A stretch of 64,000 bases of DNA from Bufo bufo (lineage: Eukaryota > Chordata > Amphibia > Anura > Bufonidae), in NCBI RefSeq assembly GCF_905171765.1, contig NC_053390.1, positions 143,548,968 to 143,612,967 on the forward strand. The letters are read 5' to 3'. Position 1 is the first letter of the stretch, and each line of letters begins with the position of its first letter. The notes beneath the pieces were generated by a model. It saw only the letters and a list, made by a program, of their open reading frames with translations. It ran no database searches and was not told the DNA's origin. The translations under genes and the position numbers were made by a program. Positions 10,198 to 19,865 of this stretch are shown one piece after another.

Positions 10198-11250
10198 ATG
10201 TCTACACCGGAGGAAATCGGACAGGTGGCCCCAGTCGTGCCTTCTGGAGTATCCCCAGCCGACCCTAGGGCCCCTGCCGCCGCGGCACCGCCAAGCCTGA
10301 TGCCGCTAACTATGCCGTATTATTTTGGGGCCCCCTGGTTCCCACGTTATTCAGGGGAAGCCCACAAGTTAAAGGACTTTAGGGAGCAGATACTGGCCTT
10401 GTTCCGGCTCTATCCCATAAATGCCAAACAGCAAATGGAGATCCTCCTAGCTCAGTTGGAAGGGGCCGCCCGCAGGGAAGTCATGTCGTGGCCCCGCTCT
10501 GAGAAAAATAGCCTGGAACAGATCTTTGATCGCTTGGGCACCACGTTTGAGGCCAGAACGGTGTCAGAAGTTAAAATGCGTTTCTTCAGCAGAAAGCAGC
10601 AGCCTGGAGAGTCTCTCCGCGATTCTGCCCTGTCCTTACAAGAGACACTGAGAGCGGTAGTCCAAGTGGATCCTAAAGAAGCTGAGGACCAGGATCGGAC
10701 TCTTAGAGAGCAATTCATTGCGGGCGTAAGTAATGAGCATTTAAAGGGCCAGCTACGCATGTTGTCAGCTCAACACCCCCACTGTGCATTTCTGGACTTT
10801 AAGGAATTGGCCATCAGTATATTAGGCCAGAACCCTGCTCCAGGGCCAGCAGCCTCCTATGAACCCCAGGCTTGTCAGCAAAAGACTGTTAATGTGGGGT
10901 CTGCAGGGGTCAGTCAGGCCACCCAAGCTCCAGTCACAGATGTAGTGGCAGCCCTCATGGAGCAAGTGAACCATCTTACTCTAAGTCTAGAAAAGGTGTG
11001 CAAAAAGATAGAGGAATGGGAGAGACCATTGTTACTAGAAGATGAAGGTCCTTTTCCTCCAAGGCTCCCACTTGCATATGGAGACGTATACCCAAAAGAG
11101 CCTGATGGGCGACCGAGGTACAGGCCCAGAAGTAGAAAACAGCCTGTCTGCCACCACTGCAAGAAATATGGACATACTGAATCAATGTGCTGGCAGTTAA
11201 ACGGGCAACCCCTGAGGCAGAGGACCGCCCCTCGGGAGGTAGAACAGTAG
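10198..11250 (+). CDS. gag: gypsy Gag polyprotein
   Basis: Structural protein that forms the retrotransposon particle and binds genomic RNA. The first ATG in frame, at 10198, is preceded by CAACACC; the frame is open slightly further upstream but without ATG. The 350-residue product has a proline/alanine-rich start, a capsid-like region (FSRKQQPGESLRDSALSLQE and following) of the retrotransposon-gag type also seen in PNMA-like proteins, and one CCHC zinc knuckle near the C-terminus (CHHCKKYGHTESMC). No stop or frameshift disrupts it. The last 55 codons lie beyond a putative -1 slip site at 11196, so a fraction of ribosomes would continue into pol. Confidence 0.9.
   Translation: MSTPEEIGQVAPVVPSGVSPADPRAPAAAAPPSLMPLTMPYYFGAPWFPRYSGEAHKLKDFREQILALFRLYPINAKQQMEILLAQLEGAARREVMSWPRSEKNSLEQIFDRLGTTFEARTVSEVKMRFFSRKQQPGESLRDSALSLQETLRAVVQVDPKEAEDQDRTLREQFIAGVSNEHLKGQLRMLSAQHPHCAFLDFKELAISILGQNPAPGPAASYEPQACQQKTVNVGSAGVSQATQAPVTDVVAALMEQVNHLTLSLEKVCKKIEEWERPLLLEDEGPFPPRLPLAYGDVYPKEPDGRPRYRPRSRKQPVCHHCKKYGHTESMCWQLNGQPLRQRTAPREVEQ
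11196..11236 (+). promoter_or_regulatory. Putative -1 ribosomal frameshift signal between gag and pol
   Basis: GTTAAAC at 11196-11202 is phased as G TTA AAC in the gag frame. The -1 frame is open from 11181 and holds the protease. Eight bases downstream a 7-bp stem forms between CCTGAGG (11211-11217) and CCTCGGG (11230-11236) with a 12-base loop and one G-U pair. Heptamer, spacer and stem are the standard components of such signals; GUUAAAC is a known functional variant in arteriviruses. Confidence 0.68.
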
Positions 11251-12465
11251 GTCCAAAGGATCCAAGCTGGATGCCTAAGTATGTAGGATCCCGTCCAAAA
11301 ATTAATATATGCATCAACGGGATACCCTTTGAAGCCCTCTTGGACACTGGGTCACAGGTCACCACCATTCAACGGCCTGCCTTTGACAAGTTCTGGGATC
11401 CAAGTCTTCTCACCCAGCCACCAGAGTCCTGGCTAGATATCATTGCCAGCAACGGTAAGCCAGTGAAAGTGCATGGGTATTGGGAACCTACCCTTCAGGT
11501 GGGAGAAGCCACCCTGCCACAGCAAGGCGTGATTGTGGTACAAGCAGGAGATAAAGGAGGACACCCTGTGATCTTAGGGACTAACGTTCTAAAAAATTGT
11601 TACTCTGAAGTGCTTGACGCATTAAATCAAACTATATCTTCAGCCTCACCTGCTTCCAGAAGAGTTATCCAAAAGACTATTAGTGTGCTGTGTGCTCAAC
11701 AAAAGTTTGCCAATAAGAAAGGAGAAATTTGCACTGTCCGGATCCGGGATAACCAACCGGTAATTCTGCCTCCAAACTCCCAGATCATCCTGTGGTGCCG
11801 TGCGGTGTTAGGGATCCAGGGCCAGGACTAGCAAGCCCTAGTGGAACCTATTCCCTTTGAAAATCATCCCTTCGTACGGACAGCCAAGAGCATGGTGACT
11901 GTGTCTCAAGGTAAAGTGCCTGTCCGCTTGATTAACTTTGGTGACCATCCTGTTACTCTCCTTAAACACTGCCCCGTTGCTCAGCTTTTCCAGGTGTCTT
12001 TCCAGGATGTGATCCTTCTGCCTGCCACGGAGGCGTTCCAGACCACACAGAGCAGCAGCACCCCTACGACATCCTGGTGGGAAGAACTACATGTGGGGGA
12101 CGAATCCACCCCAAAAGAACAGATAGAGGGAGTCCTGAAGCTGGTGAAGGAGCACCACCAGGCTTTTAGCAAGCACTCCACGGACTACGGAGAGGTCAGT
12201 GTAATCAAACACACCATACCCACTGGCTCTCATCCTCCTATTAAGGAGAGGCACAGACCCACACCACCTACTACCTATCAGTCTGTGAAAGAGATGATAA
12301 AAGAGATGAAAGACTCTAATATAATCCGGGACAGCCATAGTCCCTGGGCTGCGCCCTTAGTACTTGTCCAGAAAAAAGATAGCAGCATAAGGTTCATGCC
12401 CGGATTACAGAAAAATTAATCAAATCACCCACAAAGATGCATATCCATTGCCACGCATTGAAGAG
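11203..12465 (+). pseudogene. pol: gypsy pol, protease and start of reverse transcriptase (broken)
   Basis: The frame following the slip site encodes an aspartic protease with the active-site motif LLDTGSQVTT (about 11338-11367). A TAG at 11829-11831 interrupts the frame, which resumes at once and is open to 12417. The later part carries a typical pre-RT region (SVIKHTIPTGSHPPIKERHR) and the beginning of the RT palm (SPWAAPLVLVQKKDSSIRF). A frameshift at about 12392-12404 then shifts reading to a frame encoding YRKINQITHKDAYPLPRIEE. The hAT element inserted at 12474. The two lesions plus the insertion mean that no functional Pol can be made. Confidence 0.88.
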
Positions 12466-12879
12466 TCCTTGACTAGAGTTGAGCGAACACCTGTATGTTC
12501 GGGTTCGAGAAGTTCGGCCGAACTTCCCGGAAATGTTCGGGTTCGGGATCCGAACCCGATCCGAACTTCGTCCCGAACTTGAACCCCTCTGAAGTCAATG
12601 GGGACCCGAACTTTTCGGCACTAAAAAGGCTGTAAAACAGCCCAGGAAAGAGCTAGAGGGCTGCAAAAGGCAGCAACATGTAGGTAAATCCCCTGCAAAC
12701 AAATGTGGATAGGGAAATGAATTTTAAAAAAAATAAAAATAAAAATGACCCAATATCAATTGGACAGAGGTCCCATAGCAGAGAATCTGGTTTCACGTCA
12801 GCAGAGAATCAGTCTCTTCATGCCATAGCAAAGAATCTGGCTTCATGTCAGCACAGAATCAGTCTCTTCATGCCATAGC

Positions 12880-13870
12880 AGAGAATCTGGCTTCATATCA
12901 GCACAGAATCTGTCTTCATGTCATAGCAGAGAATCAGGCTTCACGTCACCCACCACTGGAACAGGCCACTGTCACACATTTAGGCCCCGGCACCCAGACA
13001 GAGGAGAGCGGTCCCGTAACAGAGAATCTGGCCTTATGTCAGCGCAGAATCTGTCTTCATGTCATAGCAGAGAATCAAGCTTCACGTCACCCACCACTGG
13101 AACAGGCCACTGTCACACATTTAGGCCCAGGCACCCAGTCAGAGGAGAGAGGTCCCGTAACAGAGAATCTGGCTTGATGTCAGCACAGAATCTGTCTTCA
13201 TGTCATAGCAGAGAATCAGGCTTCACGTCACCCACCACTGGAACAGGCCACTGTCACACATTTAGGCCCAGGTACCCAGGCAGAGGAGAGAGGTCCCGTA
13301 ACAGAGAATCTGGCCTGATGTCAGCGCAGAATCTGTCTTCATGTCATAGCAGAGAATCAGGCTTCACGTCACCCACCACTGGAACAGGCCACTGTCACAC
13401 ATTTAGGCCCAGGCACCCAGGCAGAGGAGAGAGGTCCCGTAACAGAGAATCTGGCCTGATGTCAGCACAGAATCTGTCTTCATGTCATAGCAGAGAATCA
13501 GGCTTCACGTCACTCACCACTGGAACAGGCCACTGTCACATATTTAGGCCCAGGCACCCAGGCAGAGGAGAGAGGTCGCGTAACAGAGAATCTGGCTTCA
13601 TGTCAGCACAGAATCTGTCTTCATGTCATAGCAGAGAATCAGGCTTCACGTCACCCACCACTGGAACAGGCCACTGTCACACATTTAGGCCCAGGCACCC
13701 AGGCAGAGGAGAGAGGTCCCGTAACAGAGAATCTGGCCTGATGTCAGCACAGAATCTGTCTTCATGTCATAGCAGAGAATCAGGCTTCACGTCACCCACC
13801 ACTGGAACAGGCCACTGTCACACATTTAGGCCCCGGCACCCAGACAGAGGAGAGGTTCATTCAACTTTGG
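12880..13870. repeat. 141-bp subterminal tandem array in hAT copy 1
   Basis: A unit containing GTCCCGTAACAGAGAATCTGG starts at 13011, 13152, 13293, 13434, 13575 and 13716, exactly 141 bp apart. Units are almost identical and are preceded by more divergent partial copies from about 12760. Because 141 is a multiple of three, long ORFs (for example 13036-13887) run across the array by chance. The same unit occurs in copy 2 at 59417 and 59558. Confidence 0.9.
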
Positions 13871-13971
13871 GTTGCCCCGCAATATAATGGTAAAATGAAA
13901 TTAAAAATAGTATTGAATGAGGAAGTGCCCTGGAGTAGAATAATATATTGTTAAGGGGAGGTAGTTAATAT

Positions 13972-16900
13972 CTAATCTGCACAAGGGATGGACAGGTCCT
14001 GTGGGATCCATGCCTGGTTCATTTTTATGAACGTCAGCTTGTCCACATTGGCTGTAGACAGGCGGCTGCGTTTGTCTGTAATGACGCCCCCTGCCGTGCT
14101 GAATACACGTTCAGACAAAACGCTGGCCGCCGGGCAGGCCAGCACCTCCAAGGCATAAAAGGCTAGCTCTGGCCACGTGGACAATTTGGAGACCCAGAAG
14201 TTGAATGGGGCCGAACCATCAGTCAGTACGTGGAGGGGTGTGCACAGGTACTGTTCCACCATGTTAGTGAAATGTTGCCTCCTGCTAACACGTTCCGTAT
14301 CAGGTGGTGGTGCACTTAGCTGTGGCGTGTTGACAAAACTTTTCCACATCTCTGCCATGCTAACCCTGCCCTCAGGGGATCTGGCCGTGACACAGCTGCG
14401 TTGGCGACCTCTTGCTCCTCCTCTGCCTTCGCCTTGGGCTTCCACTTGTTCCCCTGTGACATTTGGGAATGCTCTCAGTAGCGCGTCTACCAACGTGCGT
14501 TTGTACTCGCGCATCTTCCTATCACGCTCCAGTGTAGGAAGTAAGGTGGGCACATTGTCTTTGTACCGGGGATCCAGCAAGGTGGCAACCCAGTAGTCCG
14601 CACACGTTAAAATGTGGGCAACTCTGCTGTCGTTGCGCAGGCACTGCAGCATGTAGTCGCTCATGTGTGCCAGGCTGCCCAGAGGTAAGGACAAGCTGTC
14701 CTCTGTGGGAGGCGTATCGTCATCGTCCTGTGTTTCCCCCCAGCCACGCACCAGTGATGGGCCCGAGCTGCTTTGGGTGCCACCCCGCTGTGAACATGCT
14801 TCATCCTCATCCTCCTCCACCTCCTCCTCATCCTCGTCCTCCAGTAGTGGGCCCTGTCTGGCCACATTTGTACCTGGCCTCTGGTGTTGCAAAAAACCTC
14901 CCTCTGAGTCACTTTGAAGAGACTGGCCTGAAAGTGCTAAAAATGACCCCTCTTCCTCCTCTTCCTCCTGGGCCACCTCCTCTTCCATCATCGCCCTAAG
15001 TGTTTTCTCAAGGAGACATAGAAGTGGTATTGTAACGCTGATAACGGCGTCATCGCCACTGGCCATGTTGGTGGAGTACTCGAAACAGCGCAACAGGGCA
15101 CACAGGTCTCGCATGGAGTCCCAGTCATTGGTGGTGAAGTGTGTCTGATCCGCAGTGCGACTGACCCGTGCGTGCTGCAGCTGAAACTCCACTATGGCCT
15201 GCTGCTGCTCGCACAGTCTGTCCAGCATATGCAAGGTGGAGTTCCACCTGGTGGGTACGTCGCATATGAGGCGGTGAGCGGGAAGGCCGAAGTTACGCTG
15301 TAGCGCAGACAGGCGAGCAGCGGCACGGTGTGAATGCCGGAAGCGCGAACAGACGGCCCGCACTTTATGCAGCAGCTCTGACATGTCAGGGTAGTTGCGA
15401 ATGAACTTCTGCACCACCAAATTCAGCACATGCGCCAGGCAAGGGATGTGCGTCAAACCGGCTAGTCCCAGAGCTGCAACGAGATTTCGCCCATTATCGC
15501 ACACCACCAGGCCGGGCTTGAGGCTCACCGGCAGCGACCACTCATCGGTCTGTTGTTCTATACCCCGCCACAACTCCTGTGCGGTGTGGGGCCTGTCCCC
15601 CAAACATATGAGTTTCAGAATGGCCTGCTGACGTTTACCCCGGGCTGTGCTGAAGTTGGTGGTGAAGGTGTGTGGCTGACTGGATGAGCAGGTGGAAGAA
15701 GAGGAGGAGGAAGCTGAGTAGGAGGAGGAGGAGACAGGAGGCAAAGAATGTTGCCCTGCGATCCTTGGCGGCGGAAGGACGTGCGCCAAACAGCTCTCCG
15801 CCTGGGGCCCAGCCGCCACTACATTTACCCAGTGTGCAGTTAGGGAGATATAGCGTCCCTGGCCGTGCTTACTGGTCCACGTATCTGTGGTTAGGTGGAC
15901 CTTGCCACAGATGGCGTTGCGCAGTGCACACTTGATTTTATCGGACACTTGGTTGTGCAGGGAAGGCACGGCTCTCTTGGAGAAGTAGTGGCGGCTGGGA
16001 ACAACATACTGTGGGACAGCAAGCGACATGAGCTGTTTGAAGCTGTGTGTGTCCACCAGCCTAAATGACAGCATTTCATAGGCCAGTAGTTTAGAAATGC
16101 TGGCATTCAGGGCCAGGGATCGAGGGTGGCTAGGTGGGAATTTACGCTTTCTCTCAAATGTTTGTGAGATGGAGAGCTGAACGCTGCCGTGTGACATGGT
16201 TGGGATGCTTGGTGACGCAGGTGGTGGTGTTGGTGGTACATCCCATGTTTGCTGGGCGGCAGGTGCCAACGTTCCTCCAGAGGCAGAGGAAGAGGCCGAG
16301 GCGGCGGCAGCAGCAGCAGAAGAAGCCGAGGCAGCAGCAGAAGAGGCCGAGGCGGCAGCAGCAGAAGGGGCAGCAGGGGGAGCCTGAGTGACTTCCTTGT
16401 TTTTAAGGTGTTTACTCCACTGCAGTTCATGCTTTGCATGCAGGTGCCTGGTCATGCAGGTTGTGCTAAGGTTCAGAACGTTAATGCCTCGCTTCAGGCT
16501 CTGATGGCACAGCGTGCAAACCACTCGGGTCTTGTCGTCAGCACATTGTTTGAAGAAGTGCCATGCCAGGGAACTCCTTGAAGCTGCCTTTGGGGTGCTC
16601 GGTCCCAGATGGCGGCGGTCAGTAGCAGGCGAAGTCTCTTGGCGGCGGGTGTTCTGATTTTGCCCACTGCTCCCTCTTTTGCTACGCTGTTGCCTCGGTC
16701 TCACCACTGCCTCTTCCTCCGAACTGTGAAAGTCAGTGGCACGACCTTCATTCCATGTGGGGTCTAGGACCTCATCGTCCCCTGCATCGTCTTCCACCCA
16801 GTCTTGACCCCTGACCTCCTGTTCAGTCTGCACACTGCAGAAAGACGCAGCAGTTGGCACCTGTGTTTCGTCATCATCAGAGACGTGCTGAGGTGGTATT

Positions 16901-17412
16901 CCCATGTCCTCATCATCAGGAAAAATAAGTGGTTGTGCGTTAGTGCATTCTATCTCTTCCACCCCTGGGGAAGGGCTAGGTGGATGCCCTTTGGAAACCC
17001 TGGCAGCAGAGTCTTCAAACAGCATAAGAGACTGCTGCATAACTTGAGGCTCAGACAGTTTCCCTGATATGCATGGGGGTGATGTGACAGACCGATGGGC
17101 TTGGTTTTCATGCGCCATCTGTGCGCTTTCTGCAGAAGACTGGGTGGGAGATAATGTGAACGTGCTGGATCCACTGTCGGCCACCCAATTGACTAATGCC
17201 TGCACCTGCTCAGGCCTTACCATCCTTAGAACAGCATTGGGCCCCACCAAATATCGCTGTAAATTTTGCTGGCTACTGGGACCTGAGGTAGTTGGTTCAC
17301 TAGGACGTGTGGCTGTGGCAGAACGGCCACGTCCTCTCCCAGCACCAGAGGGTACACTAACACCACCACGACCATGTCCACATCCGCGTCCCTTATTAGA
17401 TGTTTTCCTCAT
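13972..17412 (-). CDS. hAT transposase, intact, with BED zinc finger
   Basis: DNA-binding and cleavage enzyme for the hAT element. Start ATG at 17410-17412 and 1146 codons without interruption. Order of regions: Arg/Gly-rich N-terminus; acidic region; BED-type zinc finger about residues 275-335 (CTLCHQSL, then CMTRHLHAKHE); alanine/serine-rich linker; transposase core from about residue 430 (LTTDTWTSKHGQGRYISLTA; LVVCDNGRNLVAALGLAG; IPCLAHVLNLVVQKFI); acidic insertion with EEEEEE near residue 830; and the C-terminal hAT dimerisation domain (YALEVLACPAASVLSERVFS, then STAGGVITDKRSRL). It resembles the Ac/ZBED group. Copy 2 at 59816-63671 is its broken paralogue. The length is large for the family because of low-complexity inserts. 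Expression is not shown. Confidence 0.94.
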   Translation of the reverse strand: MRKTSNKGRGCGHGRGGVSVPSGAGRGRGRSATATRPSEPTTSGPSSQQNLQRYLVGPNAVLRMVRPEQVQALVNWVADSGSSTFTLSPTQSSAESAQMAHENQAHRSVTSPPCISGKLSEPQVMQQSLMLFEDSAARVSKGHPPSPSPGVEEIECTNAQPLIFPDDEDMGIPPQHVSDDDETQVPTAASFCSVQTEQEVRGQDWVEDDAGDDEVLDPTWNEGRATDFHSSEEEAVVRPRQQRSKRGSSGQNQNTRRQETSPATDRRHLGPSTPKAASRSSLAWHFFKQCADDKTRVVCTLCHQSLKRGINVLNLSTTCMTRHLHAKHELQWSKHLKNKEVTQAPPAAPSAAAASASSAAASASSAAAAAASASSSASGGTLAPAAQQTWDVPPTPPPASPSIPTMSHGSVQLSISQTFERKRKFPPSHPRSLALNASISKLLAYEMLSFRLVDTHSFKQLMSLAVPQYVVPSRHYFSKRAVPSLHNQVSDKIKCALRNAICGKVHLTTDTWTSKHGQGRYISLTAHWVNVVAAGPQAESCLAHVLPPPRIAGQHSLPPVSSSSYSASSSSSSTCSSSQPHTFTTNFSTARGKRQQAILKLICLGDRPHTAQELWRGIEQQTDEWSLPVSLKPGLVVCDNGRNLVAALGLAGLTHIPCLAHVLNLVVQKFIRNYPDMSELLHKVRAVCSRFRHSHRAAARLSALQRNFGLPAHRLICDVPTRWNSTLHMLDRLCEQQQAIVEFQLQHARVSRTADQTHFTTNDWDSMRDLCALLRCFEYSTNMASGDDAVISVTIPLLCLLEKTLRAMMEEEVAQEEEEEEGSFLALSGQSLQSDSEGGFLQHQRPGTNVARQGPLLEDEDEEEVEEDEDEACSQRGGTQSSSGPSLVRGWGETQDDDDTPPTEDSLSLPLGSLAHMSDYMLQCLRNDSRVAHILTCADYWVATLLDPRYKDNVPTLLPTLERDRKMREYKRTLVDALLRAFPNVTGEQVEAQGEGRGGARGRQRSCVTARSPEGRVSMAEMWKSFVNTPQLSAPPPDTERVSRRQHFTNMVEQYLCTPLHVLTDGSAPFNFWVSKLSTWPELAFYALEVLACPAASVLSERVFSTAGGVITDKRSRLSTANVDKLTFIKMNQAWIPQDLSIPCAD

Positions 17413-17430
17413 TGTTCCCGTTCACAACAA

Positions 17431-19030
17431 TTTTGAGAATGGCAAATTTGGGAATGCTTTTTCAACCCAGAATAAAAAGTCTGCTTTTACGGTCACTACA
17501 AATAACTTGACCAGCTGAAACTGTGCAGATTTGGTTGAACAGAGATGTGAGACCTGTTTTTTTTTGCGCTGTGTGACAGTTATAGGTTTAATCACAGAAT
17601 GACACTACTATCAGCATGCTAGCGTGTGTCTTAGGTTTTTCTGAATCACACTATCAATACCTTCAATGTAAGATTTTCTTTTTGGGATAGATTTCAAGTA
17701 GGCCTCAAATACCACAAACTAGTAATTTTGAGAATGGCAAATTTGGGAATGCTTTTTCAACCCAGAACAAAAAGTCTGCTTTTACGGTCACTACAAATAA
17801 CTTGACCAGCTAAAATTGTGCAGATTTGGTTGAATAGAGATGTGAGACCTGTTTTTTTTTTTGCGCTGTGTGACAGTTATAGGTTTAATCACAGAATGAC
17901 ACTTCTATCAGCACGCTAGCGTGTATTTTAGGTTTTTCTGAATCACACTATCAATACCTTCAATGTAAGATTTTCTTTTTGGGATAGATTTCAAGTAGGC
18001 CTCAAATACCACAAACTAGTTATTTTCAGAATGGCAAATTTGGGAATGCTTTTTCAACCCAGAACAAAAAGTCTGCTTTTACGGTCACTACAAATAACTT
18101 GACCAGCTAAAACTGTGCAGATTTGGTTGAATAGAGATGTGAGACCTGTTTTTTTTTGCGCTGTGTGACAGTTATAGGTTTAATCACAGAATGACACTTC
18201 TATCAGCACGCTAGCGTGTGTCTTAGGTTTTTCTGAATCACACTATCAATACCTTCAATGTAAGATTTTCTTTTTGAGATAGATTTCAAGTAGGCCTCAA
18301 ATACCACAAACTAGTAATTTTGAGAATGGCAAATTTGGGAATGCTTTTTCAACCCAGAACAAAAAGTCTGCTTTTACGGTCACTACAAATAACTTGACCA
18401 GCTAAAACTGTGCAGATTTGGTTGAATAGAGATGTGAGACCTGTTTTTTTTTGCGCTGTGTGACAGTTATAGGTTTAATCACAGAATGACACTTCTATCA
18501 GCACGCTAGCGTGTGTCTTAGGTTTTTCTGAATCACACTATCAATACCTTCAATGTAAGATTTTCTTTTTGAGATAGATTTCAAGTAGGCCTCAAATACC
18601 ACAAACTAGTAATTTTGAGAATGGCAAATTTGGGAATGCTTTTTCAACCCAGAACAAAAAGTCTGCTTTTACGGTCACTACAAATAACTTGACCAGCTAA
18701 AACTGTGCAGATTTGGTTGAATAGAGATGTGAGACCTGGTTTTTTTTTTGCGCTGTGTGACAGTTATAGGTTTAATCACAGAATGACACTTCTATCAGCA
18801 CGCTAGCGTGTGTCTTAGGTTTTTCTGAATCACACTATCAATACCTTCAATGTAAGATTTTCTTTTTGGGATAGATTTCAAGTAGGCCTCAAATACCACA
18901 AACTAGTTATTTTCAGAATGGCAAATTTGGGAATGCTTTTTCAACCCAGAACAAAAAGTCTGCTTTTACGGTCACTACAAATAACTTGACCAGCTAAAAC
19001 TGTGCAGATTTGGTTGAATAGAAATGTCAG
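17431..19030. repeat. 295-297-bp tandem array upstream of the hAT transposase
   Basis: Units beginning TTTTGAGAATGGCAAATTTG (or TTTTCAGAATGG) start at 17431, 17726, 18023, 18318, 18613 and 18910; the last is partial. The units are nearly identical and alternate between two variants. Each contains a poly-T run, CACGCTAGCGTGTG and TTCAAGTAGGCC. The array lies just 5' of the ATG, where promoter and transposase-binding sites would be expected. A diverged single relative is at 63800-64000. Confidence 0.92.
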
Positions 19031-19071
19031 GTCTATTTTTTAGGCGCTGTGTGACAGGCTCAACTTGCCCC

Positions 19072-19345
19072 TGATGTAATATATGGCCAAAAAATAACCA
19101 CACTGTTGATGGTTAAATGCACTTGGGTGACACAGGCTTATCCTGCACCAGATGTAGTATACGGCCAAAAAATAACCAGACTGTTGATGGTTAAATGCAC
19201 TTCTTTGACACAGGCTCAGCCTGCAGCTAATGTAGTATATGGCCAAAAAATAACCAGACTGTTGATGGTTAAATGCACTTCGGTGACACAGGCCCAGCCT
19301 GCAGCTGATGTAGGATATAGCACAAAATAACCACACTATCGATGG
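19072..19345. repeat. 78-bp tandem array near the hAT terminus
   Basis: The phrase GGCCAAAAAATAACCA recurs at 19085, 19163 and 19241 with a 78-bp period, and a degenerate fourth copy follows near 19319. It is followed by about 500 bp of unique sequence and then the terminal inverted repeat. Subterminal tandem motifs in hAT elements often bind the transposase; that role is inferred. Confidence 0.85.
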
Positions 19346-19865
19346 TTAAATACACTTGGTGATAGCTCGTGCTGGCGCACCACAAGTCACAAAATGGCCG
19401 CCGATCACCCCAGAAAAAAAGTGATCTAAAAACGCTCTGGGCAGCCTCAAAAAAGTGAGCAAGTCAATAATAGCACTTCAATGATCCACAGCTGCAGATC
19501 GATCACAGAATGAAGTCTTTTGGAGGAGTTAATCTGCCTAATCTCGCCCTAACGTCGCAGCTGCAACCTCTCCCTATACTGATCATAGCAGAGTGACGTG
19601 CGGCGCTACGTGACTCCAGCTTAAATAGAGGCTGGGTCACATGGTGCACTGGCCAATCACAGCCATGCCAATAGTAGGCATGGCTGTGATGGCCTCTTGT
19701 GCCAAGTAGTATGACGCTTGTTGATTGTCTGCTTTGCAGCCTTTCAAAAAGCGCCAAGAAAGCGCCGAACACCGAACCCGAACCCAGACTTTTACGAAAA
19801 TGTTCGGGTTCGGGTCCGTGTCACGGACACCCCAAAATTCGGGTTCGCTCATCCCTATCCTTGAC

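Larger units (their letters stand above)
12474..19857 (-). mobile_element. hAT DNA transposon, complete copy 1
   Basis: 7384 bp, flanked by the 8-bp target duplication TCCTTGAC (12466-12473 and 19858-19865) typical of hAT elements. Terminal repeats are TAGAGTTGAGCGAAC (left) and TAGGGATGAGCGAAC (reverse complement of the right end). It holds an uninterrupted transposase gene (13972-17412), a 141-bp repeat array at the 3' side and 295- and 78-bp arrays at the 5' side. It sits in the gypsy reverse transcriptase gene, so it is younger than the gypsy insertion. A degenerate sister copy begins at 58998. Confidence 0.95.

Noticed and set aside
13036..13887. 283-codon ORF with six near-identical 47-residue repeats
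   Set aside because: It is the plus-strand translation of the 141-bp non-coding array, opposite the hAT transposase. The period is a multiple of three, so openness is fortuitous; there is no start context or family.
17431..19345. CRISPR-like or satellite arrays
   Set aside because: Units are 295 and 78 bp without unique spacers, in a eukaryotic transposon. They are subterminal repeats of hAT.
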